A DNA stretch of 64,000 nucleotides, taken from JAGPUQ01 sp963708735 (GTDB lineage: Bacteria; Pseudomonadota; Gammaproteobacteria; Pseudomonadales; Porticoccaceae). Within the stretch, counting starts at the first letter, position 1; the number at the start of each line of letters is the position of its first letter. Shown in pieces: positions 7,665-15,890 of this stretch. The notes beneath the pieces are model-generated. The model saw only the letters and a program-made list of their open reading frames with translations, had not been told where the DNA came from and ran no database searches. The stretch is from NCBI GenBank assembly GCA_963708735.1, contig CAVPTW010000009.1, forward strand, positions 1 through 64,000. Reading direction: 5' to 3'. The translations under genes were made by a program, and so were the position numbers.

Positions 7665-9299
7665 TCAGACCGTGAATCGGCTCACAGCTCCTTGCAACTC
7701 GGTGGCCAGACGTGCCAGCTCTCCGCTGGCCTGAGCGCTGTGTTGGGCGCCGTCCGCACTTTCCCGTGCCACGGTCGAGATGGAAACAACGCTGCGATTG
7801 ATTTCGTCCGCCACCGCCGTCTGCTCTTCGGCCGCCGTGGCGATCTGGGTGTTCATATCGTGGATCCGCACTACAGCCGCGGCAATTTCGGCAAACGACT
7901 GCCCGGCTTCGCGCACCCGCTCCACGCCCGTGCCGCCGAGCGCCTGCCCCTGCTCCATGGCGGCCATTGCTGCACCGGCGCCGTCCTGTACACGCTGAAT
8001 CATGCCGGCGATTTCTTGGGTCGACTCCTGGGTGCGTCGCGACAGGGTGCGTACTTCGTCGGCCACCACCGCGAACCCGCGACCGTGTTCGCCGGCGCGC
8101 GCCGCCTCGATGGCGGCATTGAGCGCGAGCAGATTGGTCTGATCGGCGATGCCGCGAATCACATCCATGACTTTGCCGATGGCTTCACTCTCACGCTGAA
8201 GCGAACGCACGACATCCGCGGTCTGTCCCAGCGATTGCGACAGCTCCTCGATGGACGCCACCGCGTCGTCCACGGTCTCGCGGCCGGAGCCGGCCAGGGC
8301 ATCGGCTTCGGCGGTGCCGCCAGCAGCCACTCCGGCGTTGCGGGCAACTTCCTGGACGGTGGCGGTCATCTCGTTCATCGCGGTCGCCAACTGATCCGTC
8401 TCGCCCTGCTGGCGATCCATCCCCCGGCTGGTCTGCTGGCTGACGGTCGCCAGCTCCTCGGCGGCCGCGCCGAGCTGCACGGCGGCGGCGGTGATCTGGC
8501 CGAATACGGCACGCACCTTGGCCATCATGGCGTTGAACGCGCGCCCGGCCACCGCCAGTTCGTCATGGCCCGACACCGGCACCACCCGCGTCAGATCGGA
8601 TTCTCGCTCGACCTGTTCCATGGTGGTCCTGAGCTGCGCAACCGGGATCATCACGGAGCGATACACCAGCCAAAAGACCGCGGCCACCAGCACCAGCACC
8701 AGGGCGACGCCCACCATAAAGCTGGCGCTCGCCTTGTGGTAAAGGGCCGCAATAATGTCGTGCTCCTCACCGGCAACGCGCAGCTGCAGGTCCACCAGCT
8801 CGCCGATCTTTTCGCTGATCGGGTCAATGGTTTTGTACAGTGGTCCATCGAATTCGCCGAGCATGCCGGCAACGGAGCCCTGCATCCCCGCCAAGGCGCC
8901 CAGCACCCGATCCACATCCGCGTCGGCACTTTTGAAGAGCTCCGCGGCCTGCGCGGCAAGCGCCGCCTCCTCTGCGGTCAGGGTCGTCAGCATGTAGGCC
9001 TGCCATTCCTGGGCGGCGCTTACCTTGGCCTGGCGGACATGATCGGCAGTCACCTCGGCGGTCACTATGCCCGCATTGGCCTTGTTCACCGCGTCGATCA
9101 CCGACACGGCATAGTTGTCGGCAATTTTTTTCAGCCCTTTCAGCGGCACAACGCGATCCGCGTAAATGCGATCCACTCCCTGGTTGATCGCATCGAAGAC
9201 CCACAGGCTTGTGGCCGCTGTGATGATGAGTGCCACCAGCGGCAGGCCAGCAAAGACGAGCAGGCGTGCCCGGATGGAGAGGCCAAGCAATGGGTTCAT
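7665..9299 (-). CDS. Methyl-accepting chemotaxis protein
   Basis: Chemoreceptor of 544 residues. A first membrane helix (about 13-35) is followed by a helical periplasmic domain of four-helix-bundle type (about 36-190), a second membrane helix (about 191-212), a HAMP linker, and the cytoplasmic signalling domain. The highly conserved hairpin tip reads IADQTNLLALNAAIEAARAG, followed by GFAVVADEVRTLS. The protein would pass ligand signals to CheA/CheW. The C-terminus (QGAVSRFTV) has no NWETF-like receptor-tether motif. A sigma-28-like promoter lies 107-133 bases upstream, which fits co-regulation with flagellar genes. The ligand cannot be predicted from the sequence. Confidence 0.95.
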   Translation of the reverse strand: MNPLLGLSIRARLLVFAGLPLVALIITAATSLWVFDAINQGVDRIYADRVVPLKGLKKIADNYAVSVIDAVNKANAGIVTAEVTADHVRQAKVSAAQEWQAYMLTTLTAEEAALAAQAAELFKSADADVDRVLGALAGMQGSVAGMLGEFDGPLYKTIDPISEKIGELVDLQLRVAGEEHDIIAALYHKASASFMVGVALVLVLVAAVFWLVYRSVMIPVAQLRTTMEQVERESDLTRVVPVSGHDELAVAGRAFNAMMAKVRAVFGQITAAAVQLGAAAEELATVSQQTSRGMDRQQGETDQLATAMNEMTATVQEVARNAGVAAGGTAEADALAGSGRETVDDAVASIEELSQSLGQTADVVRSLQRESEAIGKVMDVIRGIADQTNLLALNAAIEAARAGEHGRGFAVVADEVRTLSRRTQESTQEIAGMIQRVQDGAGAAMAAMEQGQALGGTGVERVREAGQSFAEIAAAVVRIHDMNTQIATAAEEQTAVADEINRSVVSISTVARESADGAQHSAQASGELARLATELQGAVSRFTV

Positions 9300-9405
9300 G
9301 GGGGCTGTCTCTAGGTAATACGGGAAGTTGGCTACCTGCGGGATGTGCGCACGTCACGAGCCGGCAACTCGCCGCAACATCATAGCCACAGGACGATTAC
9401 CTTGG

Positions 9406-9432
9406 TTTTCGACCCGGATCGGGAAAACTTTA
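9406..9432 (-). promoter_or_regulatory. Sigma-28 (FliA) type promoter for the chemoreceptor
   Basis: On the minus strand TAAAGTTT (9432-9425) is followed after exactly 11 bases by GTCGAAAA (9413-9406). The FliA consensus is TAAAGTTT-N11-GCCGATAA, so the -35 half is perfect and the -10 half matches six of eight bases. The site is in the gap between the PilZ gene and the chemoreceptor and points to the latter, a typical class III flagellar/chemotaxis target. Confidence 0.7.
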
Positions 9433-9500
9433 GGGCGGAGAGATCAGCGCGCGGCGAGGGCTATCGGCGTCCGCTGGCTGCGGCGGCGTACCCGCCTAAA

Positions 9501-9848
9501 TCATGAGCCCAACTGCGCCAGCTCGCGCTGCAACAGCTCGGGATCCCCGGCGTTGAGTTCGATCAGGCGGCGCAGATGGGTGATGCTGTCCATATCGATG
9601 TGCCGGCACAGTACGCCGATACGGGTATCTTCGAGGTGCGCCACACAGCCCTGCATGCGGATGACGGTGCCAGCGTCGAGAAAGATCTCGGTATCGATAG
9701 ACTGATTGAGCGCGCCGGACCAGTGTTCCGGGCGCGCCAACAGAACACCCTTGAGCGAGATGTCGATAAGTTGGGCGCTCACCGCGCCATCGATGCGCGC
9801 CGCACTGGCAAACCTGATACGGGTAAAACGACGTCGATCCTGGCTCAT
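9501..9848 (-). CDS. PilZ domain protein, predicted cyclic di-GMP receptor
   Basis: Protein of 115 residues made of a single PilZ domain. The two ligand motifs are present: RRFTR at residues 6-10 (RxxxR) and DISLKG at 29-34 (D/NxSxxG). Proteins of this type bind cyclic di-GMP and alter motility or surface behaviour through a partner. I chose ATG 9848 because it has a GAGGAG ribosome site and places RRFTR at the very N-terminus, as in related proteins. The chemoreceptor gene lies downstream on the same strand but has its own promoter. The partner protein is unknown. Confidence 0.85.
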   Translation of the reverse strand: MSQDRRRFTRIRFASAARIDGAVSAQLIDISLKGVLLARPEHWSGALNQSIDTEIFLDAGTVIRMQGCVAHLEDTRIGVLCRHIDMDSITHLRRLIELNAGDPELLQRELAQLGS

Positions 9849-9962
9849 GGTGACGCGCTCCTCAGCGCAGGCGCGGGCTGTTTGCCCCTCTGTTCGCAGG
9901 GGGCGCCACTCTCTGTATCGGCACCGCACGTCAATACTTGGGCCCTGCACCGACATCGCGGC

Positions 9963-10616
9963 TCAGTAGGTCGCGCGGAGCGACCGCCATACCACCCGCA
10001 GGCTACCGTGCTCGAAGGGCGGCAGCAGCAGGGCGTGGAGTTCGCCACGCGGATTGATCAGCACCAGATTGCCGCTGTGTTCGACCTGATAATCGGTGCC
10101 GCCGCCAATGGGCGGTGCGAAGCCCGTTTGCCATTCCAGCCCGACCTTGAGCAGCCGCGCCGGCGCGCCGGTGACGCCGACGAAATCGGGATGGAAACGC
10201 GCGACGTAAGACGCCAGCACCGGTGGGGTATCGCGCTCGGGATCGACGCTGATGAAGATCACTTGCAGGTCTTGCTGTTCGCGCGGTTTCAGCTCTGCAT
10301 ACATTTTGCCGAGCGTGGCCAGCGTCGTGGGGCAGATGTCACCGCAGTGGGTGAAACCAAAGAATGCCAACGTCCAGTGCCCTTGCAGCCGCGCCTCGGT
10401 GAAGGGCTTGCCCGCCTGATCGACCAGACTCAGGCCCACCACCGGGCGCGGGGGGTCGATCAGGTAGGCATGATGGTTGCGCAATTCATAGCGGTTGAGA
10501 ATCCGCGGCTGGGATAGCCGGTACATCAGCCCACTAATCAAGAGCACCACAAACGCCAGCAACAGCGCGATGGTGAGCCGGATGTTGCGCCGCGTAACGG
10601 GATCCGGATCGCTCAT
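9963..10616 (-). CDS. SCO1/SenC-family copper chaperone for cytochrome oxidase
   Basis: Membrane-anchored thioredoxin-fold protein of 217 residues. One N-terminal helix (about 14-34) anchors a periplasmic domain with FFGFTHCGDICP, the copper-binding CxxxC pair, and a distal His in VEHSGN. SCO proteins deliver or reduce copper for the CuA centre of cytochrome oxidase subunit II. The start overlaps the ctaB stop by four bases. It is the last gene of the SURF1-ctaA-ctaB-sco assembly operon. Confidence 0.93.
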   Translation of the reverse strand: MSDPDPVTRRNIRLTIALLLAFVVLLISGLMYRLSQPRILNRYELRNHHAYLIDPPRPVVGLSLVDQAGKPFTEARLQGHWTLAFFGFTHCGDICPTTLATLGKMYAELKPREQQDLQVIFISVDPERDTPPVLASYVARFHPDFVGVTGAPARLLKVGLEWQTGFAPPIGGGTDYQVEHSGNLVLINPRGELHALLLPPFEHGSLRVVWRSLRATY

Positions 10617-11536
10617 GTGCCCCTCACACCAATCAGCACGGGCTCCACCAGATAGTGATCTACCAGCATGATGGCGAACAGGGCCAGCAGATAGATGATG
10701 GAGTATTTGAAGGTGGTCATGCCGAGCGTCGCATCGGTGCCAACATAGAGGCGCAGCGCCCAGTACAGAAAACCGCCCCCGAGGACCAGAGCACCGAGCA
10801 GATACAACCAGCCGCTCATGCCGGTCAGATACGGCAGCACCGTCACCAATACCATCAGGATGGTATAGAGCAGGATATGGAGCTTGGTGTAACGCTCACC
10901 GTGGGTGACCGGCAACATCGGGATATTTGCGCGTGCGTATTCGTCCTTGCGGTGCAGCGCAAGGGCCCAGAAATGGGGCGGCGTCCAGGCAAAGATGATG
11001 AGCACCAGCAGCAGTGCATGACTGTGGACTTCGCCGGTCACCGCGGTCCAGCCCAACAGCGGCGGCGCGGCGCCGGCCAGGCCGCCGATCACGATGTTCT
11101 GAGGTGTGGCACGTTTCAGGTAGAGGGTGTAGACCACCGCATAGCCCAGCAACGAGGCCAGCGTGAGCCAGGCCGTGAGCGCGTTGATCCAGACCAGCAG
11201 GATCGCCATGCCCGCCGTGCCGAGCACGGCGGCGAACAGCAGCACCTGGGACGGCTCGATGCGACCCTGAGCGACCGGGCGATTCAGGGTGCGCGCCATC
11301 TTGAGGTCGATGTGGCGATCCACCAGGTGATTGACGGCTGCGGCCGCCGCCGCGCACAGAGCGATGCCCAGATTGCCGAGTATCAGGATACGCGCGGGGA
11401 CCATGCCGGGGACTGCGAGGAACATGCCGATCACGGCGGTGACGATCATCACCAGCACAACATTGGGCTTGCACAGTTCCAGATAGTCGCGCCAGTTTGC
11501 CGGAGCGTGGGTTATCTGCTCAGTGGTCATGGGCAT
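10613..11536 (-). CDS. ctaB: Protoheme IX farnesyltransferase (heme O synthase)
   Basis: Polytopic UbiA-family prenyltransferase of 307 residues that adds farnesyl to heme B to give heme O. The first polar motif appears as AAAAVNHLVDRHIDLKMART and the second loop contains HRKDEYARANIPMLPV. About nine membrane helices are expected. It overlaps the ctaA stop by 17 bases and the sco gene by four. Starts at 11536 or 11530 (MTTEQ) are both possible. It works directly before heme A synthase, its neighbour. Confidence 0.95.
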   Translation of the reverse strand: MPMTTEQITHAPANWRDYLELCKPNVVLVMIVTAVIGMFLAVPGMVPARILILGNLGIALCAAAAAAVNHLVDRHIDLKMARTLNRPVAQGRIEPSQVLLFAAVLGTAGMAILLVWINALTAWLTLASLLGYAVVYTLYLKRATPQNIVIGGLAGAAPPLLGWTAVTGEVHSHALLLVLIIFAWTPPHFWALALHRKDEYARANIPMLPVTHGERYTKLHILLYTILMVLVTVLPYLTGMSGWLYLLGALVLGGGFLYWALRLYVGTDATLGMTTFKYSIIYLLALFAIMLVDHYLVEPVLIGVRGT

Positions 11537-12563
11537 CGCGCAAAGTCCATATCTTGGTTGCCAAGGTTACCAGTGTCAGCAACAAAAATGCGGCGCCCAG
11601 GTTATGGGCCACCGCAACTGGCAGCGGCAGCGCGAAGTGCACATTGGCGATGCCGAGCGACACCTGCACCGTCAACGCCAAGGCGATGAGGCCCGCCAGG
11701 CGCCGCGCACCGCTCCAGGGAATCGCCAGCAGCGCGGCGCAGAGTCCCAGCGTTATCAGGGTGGTCACCAGGGCACCGATACGGTGGCCCATGTGAATGG
11801 CAGTGCGCGCCTGGCTCTCCAGCAGACCACCCAGGTAATTCGGCCCGACCCTCTGCGTGATGTCGAAGCCCTGCGCGAAATTCATCGCCGGCCACCACTG
11901 GCCGTGGCAGGTGGGAAAGTCGCCGCAGGCGAGCGCCGCATAGTTGGAAGTGATCCAGCCGCCGAGCGCGATCTGGCAAAACACCGTCGCCAGACCCAGC
12001 ACGATCCAGGGTTTGAGGGCCCGGAGCCGACGCGCGATGGCGCCCTCGACGCGCCAGGGCCGGTCCTGCAGCCGTAACGCTAGAAGCCAGAGCAGCGCCA
12101 GCACGCTGATGCCCCCGAGCAGGTGAAGCGTCACCACCTGCGGCCACAGCTTCAGGGTGACCGTCCACATGCCAAACAACGCCTGCCAGATCACCAGAAA
12201 CAGCAACAGCAGCGGCAGGCGCAGCGGGTAATCGCGGCTCTGGCGCCACCGCCAGGCCAGCACCGCAAGCGCGACGATACACAGCGCCAGGCTGCCGGCA
12301 AAATAGCGATGCACCATCTCCGGCCAGGGTTTGCCGGCAATCACGGGAGCGTCCGGAAAGCGGGCGTCGGCACTGGCGATCTCGTGGTCGGCGCGCGGCC
12401 ACAGCAGATGGCCGTAGCAGCCCGGCCAATCCGGACAGCCCAGGCCTGCGTCGGACAGGCGTGTAAAGGCTCCCAACCCCACCACCACCACGGCGAGACA
12501 GGCTGCAATCAGGGCGAGGCGCGCACCGGGCTTGCCGGGTCGGGCGGTAGCGGATGACACCAT
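11520..12563 (-). CDS. ctaA: Heme A synthase (COX15/CtaA)
   Basis: Membrane enzyme of 347 residues that oxidises the heme O methyl group to a formyl, giving heme A. Characteristic features are GAFTRLSDAGLGCPDWPGCYG after the first helix, EMVHRYFAG with a heme-ligand His, TLHLLGG, HMGHRIGAL and VAHNLGAA. The cysteine pairs in LGCPDWPGC and ALACGDFPTC match COX15 proteins. About eight membrane helices are visible. It lies between the hypothetical thioredoxin-like gene and ctaB in the oxidase assembly operon. Its product is needed for an aa3-type oxidase, consistent with ctaC-ctaD nearby. Confidence 0.95.
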   Translation of the reverse strand: MVSSATARPGKPGARLALIAACLAVVVVGLGAFTRLSDAGLGCPDWPGCYGHLLWPRADHEIASADARFPDAPVIAGKPWPEMVHRYFAGSLALCIVALAVLAWRWRQSRDYPLRLPLLLLFLVIWQALFGMWTVTLKLWPQVVTLHLLGGISVLALLWLLALRLQDRPWRVEGAIARRLRALKPWIVLGLATVFCQIALGGWITSNYAALACGDFPTCHGQWWPAMNFAQGFDITQRVGPNYLGGLLESQARTAIHMGHRIGALVTTLITLGLCAALLAIPWSGARRLAGLIALALTVQVSLGIANVHFALPLPVAVAHNLGAAFLLLTLVTLATKIWTLRDAHDH

Positions 12564-12565
12564 CG

Positions 12566-13186
12566 TCAGTTTTCCGGTGAATATTTCAGCAGATGCCGCA
12601 GATCGGCGAGCAGATCCGCACCGCTGTTGGCAGGAGTGAAATAAAGCATCGCCATGCCGGCCCGGTCCACCACGAACACAGGGCTTGCGCTCGGACTCCA
12701 GGCCGCCGCGATGGCCGCCGGCCAGCGCGCGAATGCCTCCGCATCACCCCGCATCAGGGTCAGGTGCGGGTGCTCATGCTGCAGCCAGGCCACCGTCTCC
12801 TCATCCAGAGGCGCGCCCAGTACCAGCAGCACCCGCTCTACCCGCGCCGCATCCTTTTCGAGCCGCACATGGACCTGACGGGTGAGATACAGCGCCGCTC
12901 TACAGGCTTCTCCACAAGGCGACACGATGGGAATCAACAGGCGCCATTTGGGTGTCATTGCCGCCCAATTCAGCGGCGCATCGTCGGGTGTACGCAGCTC
13001 AAGCTCCGCGACCGGAACCATGGGGCGCAGCAGGACGCCGCGATTGCTGGTGCCCAGCAACGCGAGCAGCCGCGCCTTGCTCTGCTCGTCGCGAGGCAGA
13101 GCGATGAAGCCGCCGGCAATCACGGCGACCACGATGCCCAGGATTATCCAAGGCTGCAGCGCCGGTTTACGGGGTGTCTCATTCAC
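12566..13186 (-). CDS. Membrane-anchored thioredoxin-like protein of the oxidase cluster
   Basis: Protein of 206 residues whose GTG start overlaps the SURF1 stop by eight bases. A single N-terminal helix (WIILGIVVAVIAGGFIAL) precedes a soluble domain with SPCGEACRAALY, a CxxxC pair placed as in SCO copper chaperones, and a later strand SPVFVVDRAG. The distal His of SCO proteins is not evident. Conserved proteins like this lie between SURF1 and COX15 in other gammaproteobacteria, so a role in oxidase assembly or thiol/copper handling is likely. No reaction has been assigned as far as I know. Confidence 0.75.
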   Translation of the reverse strand: MNETPRKPALQPWIILGIVVAVIAGGFIALPRDEQSKARLLALLGTSNRGVLLRPMVPVAELELRTPDDAPLNWAAMTPKWRLLIPIVSPCGEACRAALYLTRQVHVRLEKDAARVERVLLVLGAPLDEETVAWLQHEHPHLTLMRGDAEAFARWPAAIAAAWSPSASPVFVVDRAGMAMLYFTPANSGADLLADLRHLLKYSPEN

Positions 13187-13937
13187 GCTCTGGGGCTCCG
13201 GTTCGCTGCACCCGTTCGGCAATATTGCTGTTGCTGACGAAGGTAAGAATTGCCAGGGCCGCCGCCAGCGCGAACCACTGCACCGCATAGCCCAGATGCT
13301 GTTCGGGGGTGAGGTTCACCATCGTCCAGGCAGTGTCCAGTCCGGGACTGCTTTCGAGCCGCACCACATCGGGAAACAGCGCGTGACCCAGGCGTCTCTC
13401 CAGCTGCGCCTGATCGGTCTGCTCGATAACTTGCGGCCAGCCGGCGGGCTCCTCGCGCCCCAGCACCAGGGGTTTGCCCGGCACCCGGTATAGATACCCG
13501 ACCCAATCGACCCGCGCCGGAAGGGGCGGAATATCCGGCAACTGCGCGCGCGTCGCTCCTGCGGCGAGCCAGCCGCGATTGACCAGTACCCAGCCGCCGC
13601 TGTCGAGCGCCACCGGAGTCAGGACTTCGAAACCGGGGTGACTGCCCCGCATCCGGTTATCGAGGAGAAACTGATGCTCGGTATCGGGGACACCTGCGAC
13701 CTGAACCCGAACATAGAGATGGTCGGATCCCGGCGTAACAGCTGCCATGGGTATCGGAACGGCCTGCCGGCGGCTGTCGTAGGTTGCAATAAGTTCGCGC
13801 TTCTGATCCGCCCGCTGCAACTGCCAGAAGCCGAGCCCGAGCGTAACGGGCAGCAACGGCAGGCAGAACAACAGCAGCTTGCCGTTCAGGCGCCACTGAA
13901 AGCGCGGTTTACGGTGGCGCTGGGGGTCGGAGGGCAT
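13179..13937 (-). CDS. SURF1-family cytochrome oxidase assembly protein
   Basis: Protein of 252 residues with the SURF1 layout: an N-terminal helix ending in the family motif LGFWQLQRADQK, a periplasmic domain with LLDNRMRGSHPGFEVLTP and VLVNRGWL, and a C-terminal helix after HLGYAVQWFALA. SURF1 proteins help insert heme A into subunit I. It is the first gene of the leftward assembly operon, and the thioredoxin-like gene overlaps its stop. The start lies 43 bases from the divergent DUF2909 gene, so the two share an intergenic promoter region. Confidence 0.93.
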   Translation of the reverse strand: MPSDPQRHRKPRFQWRLNGKLLLFCLPLLPVTLGLGFWQLQRADQKRELIATYDSRRQAVPIPMAAVTPGSDHLYVRVQVAGVPDTEHQFLLDNRMRGSHPGFEVLTPVALDSGGWVLVNRGWLAAGATRAQLPDIPPLPARVDWVGYLYRVPGKPLVLGREEPAGWPQVIEQTDQAQLERRLGHALFPDVVRLESSPGLDTAWTMVNLTPEQHLGYAVQWFALAAALAILTFVSNSNIAERVQRTGAPERE

Positions 13938-13980
13938 ATGTGGTTAAATCCGGGTTTACGCTTGCGGGAGGAAATGCGCC

Positions 13981-14241
13981 TTGTGGCTGAAAGTGCTGAT
14001 CGTCGTTCTGTTTGTCGGCCTGTTGATCAGTCTCACCACCGGCATGGTGTTTCTGTTCAAGGATGTCGGCAATAGCCGCCGCCGCACGCTGTATGCTCTG
14101 GGCGTCAGGGTAACCCTAGCCTCAGCGCTGTTACTGGCCATCGGCTGGGGTTTCTGGTCCGGCCGGCTCAACAGCACCGCACCCTGGGACCGCCAGCTGC
14201 ATCCCCAGCAAGTGGCGCCGGCGGCCCCCGCCAAACCCTGA
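13981..14241 (+). CDS. DUF2909 twin-transmembrane protein
   Basis: Small membrane protein of 86 residues with two helices, roughly 4-27 and 42-62, joined by a basic loop (KDVGNSRRRTLYALGVR). This matches the DUF2909 twin-transmembrane family found beside cytochrome oxidase genes in gammaproteobacteria. The start is TTG at 13981 with GGGAGG nine bases upstream; an ATG seven bases earlier is in a different frame. It is the only gene of the oxidase region on the plus strand. An assembly role is suggested by location alone. Confidence 0.8.
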   Translation: MWLKVLIVVLFVGLLISLTTGMVFLFKDVGNSRRRTLYALGVRVTLASALLLAIGWGFWSGRLNSTAPWDRQLHPQQVAPAAPAKP

Positions 14242-14330
14242 GGCTCCGGCTTCACGCGGCAAAACCGCCGCCGCGCTTTCGCCAACAACATCGCGATCGC
14301 GCCGCTGAGTCAGCCACCTCTATGCAAAGA

Positions 14331-14361
14331 CGGCAACGGCCAGGAAACCTAGCCGTTGCCG
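14331..14361. terminator. Perfect 10-bp hairpin between convergent genes
   Basis: CGGCAACGGC (14331-14340) pairs perfectly with GCCGTTGCCG (14352-14361) around an 11-base loop. It lies between the ends of the DUF2909 gene and ctaE, which converge here. There is no strong T run on either side, so it may be a transcript-stabilising hairpin or a weak bidirectional terminator. Confidence 0.5.
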
Positions 14362-14379
14362 CTTCGCGCGCGGATGTCT

Positions 14380-15282
14380 TCAGCCGAGCACGTACACGAA
14401 GATGAACAGACCGAGCCAGACCACATCGACAAAATGCCAGTACCAGGATGACGCCTCAAAGCCGAACTGATCGTCCGGCTTGAAATGCCCCTTGAGACCT
14501 CGCAACAACTGAATCGCCAGCATGAAGGCGCCCAGGCAGACGTGAAAGCCGTGGAACCCCGTCAGCATGAAGAAGGTTGTGCCATAGATGCCGGACTTCA
14601 GTGTCAGCCCCATCTCCGTATAGGCTTCGTGGTACTCCACATACTGAACGGCGACGAATGCGAGTCCAAGCGCCACGGTGATGGCCAGGAAGAAGTTGAA
14701 ACGGCTGCGATTGCCGTGCTTCATTGCGTGGTGGGCGATATGCACCGTCCAGCTCGACGTCAGCAGCAGGATCGTATTCCACAACGGCAGCCATCCCGCA
14801 AGCTTGCTCCAGCCCGGAAAGCCCATGCTTTCGTGAGGACCCACAAACGTGGTGCCGCCTACCGCCTGATCGGGGGTCTGCATGACCGGCCAGTTCGCCG
14901 TAAAACCCTGCCACAGCAGCGTGTTGGTCATCGCCTTTTCGCCCTCGCCACCCAGCCAGGGCACCACCAGTACCCGCACATAGAACAGTGCGCCGAAAAA
15001 CGCGGCAAAAAACATCACTTCGGAGAAAATGAACCAGCCCATGGCTATCGCGAAAGATCGTTTCACCTGCGCGCTGGTCATGCCTCGCATGTTTTCCTGA
15101 ATGACCGTGCTGAACCAGTTGAACAGCACACACGCCAGAACCAACGAACCCGCCAGCAGAAACAACGGTGTCTTGCCCTGCACAAAGAGCCCGGCGCCGA
15201 GTGCCATGGCGCCCAGGGACGCTGCCGTCAGCACAGGCATCCAGCTGTTTTCGGGAATGTAGTAATTACTCTCGGATGCCAT
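14380..15282 (-). CDS. ctaE: Cytochrome c oxidase subunit III
   Basis: Polytopic protein of 300 residues with seven expected membrane helices. Subunit III signatures include FIFSEVMFFAAFFGALFY, then WNTILLLTSSWTVHIAHHA, TEMGLTLKSGIYGTTFFMLTG split across helices, and the C-terminal ASSWYWHFVDVVWLGLF. It stabilises the catalytic core and proton uptake. It is the last gene of the ctaC-ctaD-ctaG-ctaE row. A hairpin follows its stop. Confidence 0.96.
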   Translation of the reverse strand: MASESNYYIPENSWMPVLTAASLGAMALGAGLFVQGKTPLFLLAGSLVLACVLFNWFSTVIQENMRGMTSAQVKRSFAIAMGWFIFSEVMFFAAFFGALFYVRVLVVPWLGGEGEKAMTNTLLWQGFTANWPVMQTPDQAVGGTTFVGPHESMGFPGWSKLAGWLPLWNTILLLTSSWTVHIAHHAMKHGNRSRFNFFLAITVALGLAFVAVQYVEYHEAYTEMGLTLKSGIYGTTFFMLTGFHGFHVCLGAFMLAIQLLRGLKGHFKPDDQFGFEASSWYWHFVDVVWLGLFIFVYVLG

Positions 15283-15327
15283 GTGTTTCTCCTTAAGAAT
15301 GCGGCGCCCTTGGCGACGACCGACCGA

Positions 15328-15882
15328 TCAGTTGCGCGCCGTCACGGCGACGGATTGCCGGTCCGTGACATCGAACAGGGTGTAAGACAGGGTTAGGGTA
15401 TTGACGCTGGGCGGCAATGCGGGGTCGATAAAGAAGACCACCGGCATGTTGGCTTCAGCGCCAGCTTTTAATGGTTGCTGGTCAAAACAGAAACATTGGG
15501 TTTTGTGCAGATACTGTGCCGCATTGGCTGGCGTCACACTGGGAATAGCCTGCGCCACCATGTCTCGTTCGGTATCGTTACGGGCATAGAATTCGATCTT
15601 GTGCGACTCACCCGGGTGCACCCGTACCGCATCGGTCAGCGGTCTGAACTCCCACGGCATGGCGCTGTTGTTGGTAGTGACGAACTGTACTTTCACCACT
15701 CGCCCCCCATCGACCGCAGGCTGATCGGCCACATAGCGTCCGCCGGTCTTGCCACCGAGGCCAGTAACCTGACAAAACACGTTGTACAACGGCGGCATCA
15801 CGAACATCGCAAACCCGAACATGGCGACGCCGGCCAGCAGCGACCAGAGAACTGTCCTTCTGACCGGGTTGTGGGTCGCCAT
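15328..15882 (-). CDS. ctaG: Cytochrome c oxidase assembly protein CtaG (Cox11)
   Basis: Copper chaperone of 184 residues that delivers CuB to subunit I. One N-terminal helix precedes the periplasmic domain. The first conserved Cys is in PPLYNVFCQVTGLGGKTGG, and the copper-binding CFCF motif appears in KTQCFCFDQQPL. The later VFFIDP strand is typical. I chose ATG 15882 because MATHNPVRRTV matches short Cox11 N-termini; an upstream extension in frame would run into ctaD. It starts eight bases after ctaD ends. Confidence 0.94.
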   Translation of the reverse strand: MATHNPVRRTVLWSLLAGVAMFGFAMFVMPPLYNVFCQVTGLGGKTGGRYVADQPAVDGGRVVKVQFVTTNNSAMPWEFRPLTDAVRVHPGESHKIEFYARNDTERDMVAQAIPSVTPANAAQYLHKTQCFCFDQQPLKAGAEANMPVVFFIDPALPPSVNTLTLSYTLFDVTDRQSVAVTARN

Positions 15883-15890
15883 GATCCCGC

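Noticed and set aside
9300..9500. Cyclic di-GMP riboswitch upstream of the chemoreceptor, considered because of the nearby PilZ gene
   Set aside because: None of the conserved GEMM-I elements (tetraloop/receptor, GGGACGCAAAGCC-type core) can be seen; only the sigma-28 promoter is supported.
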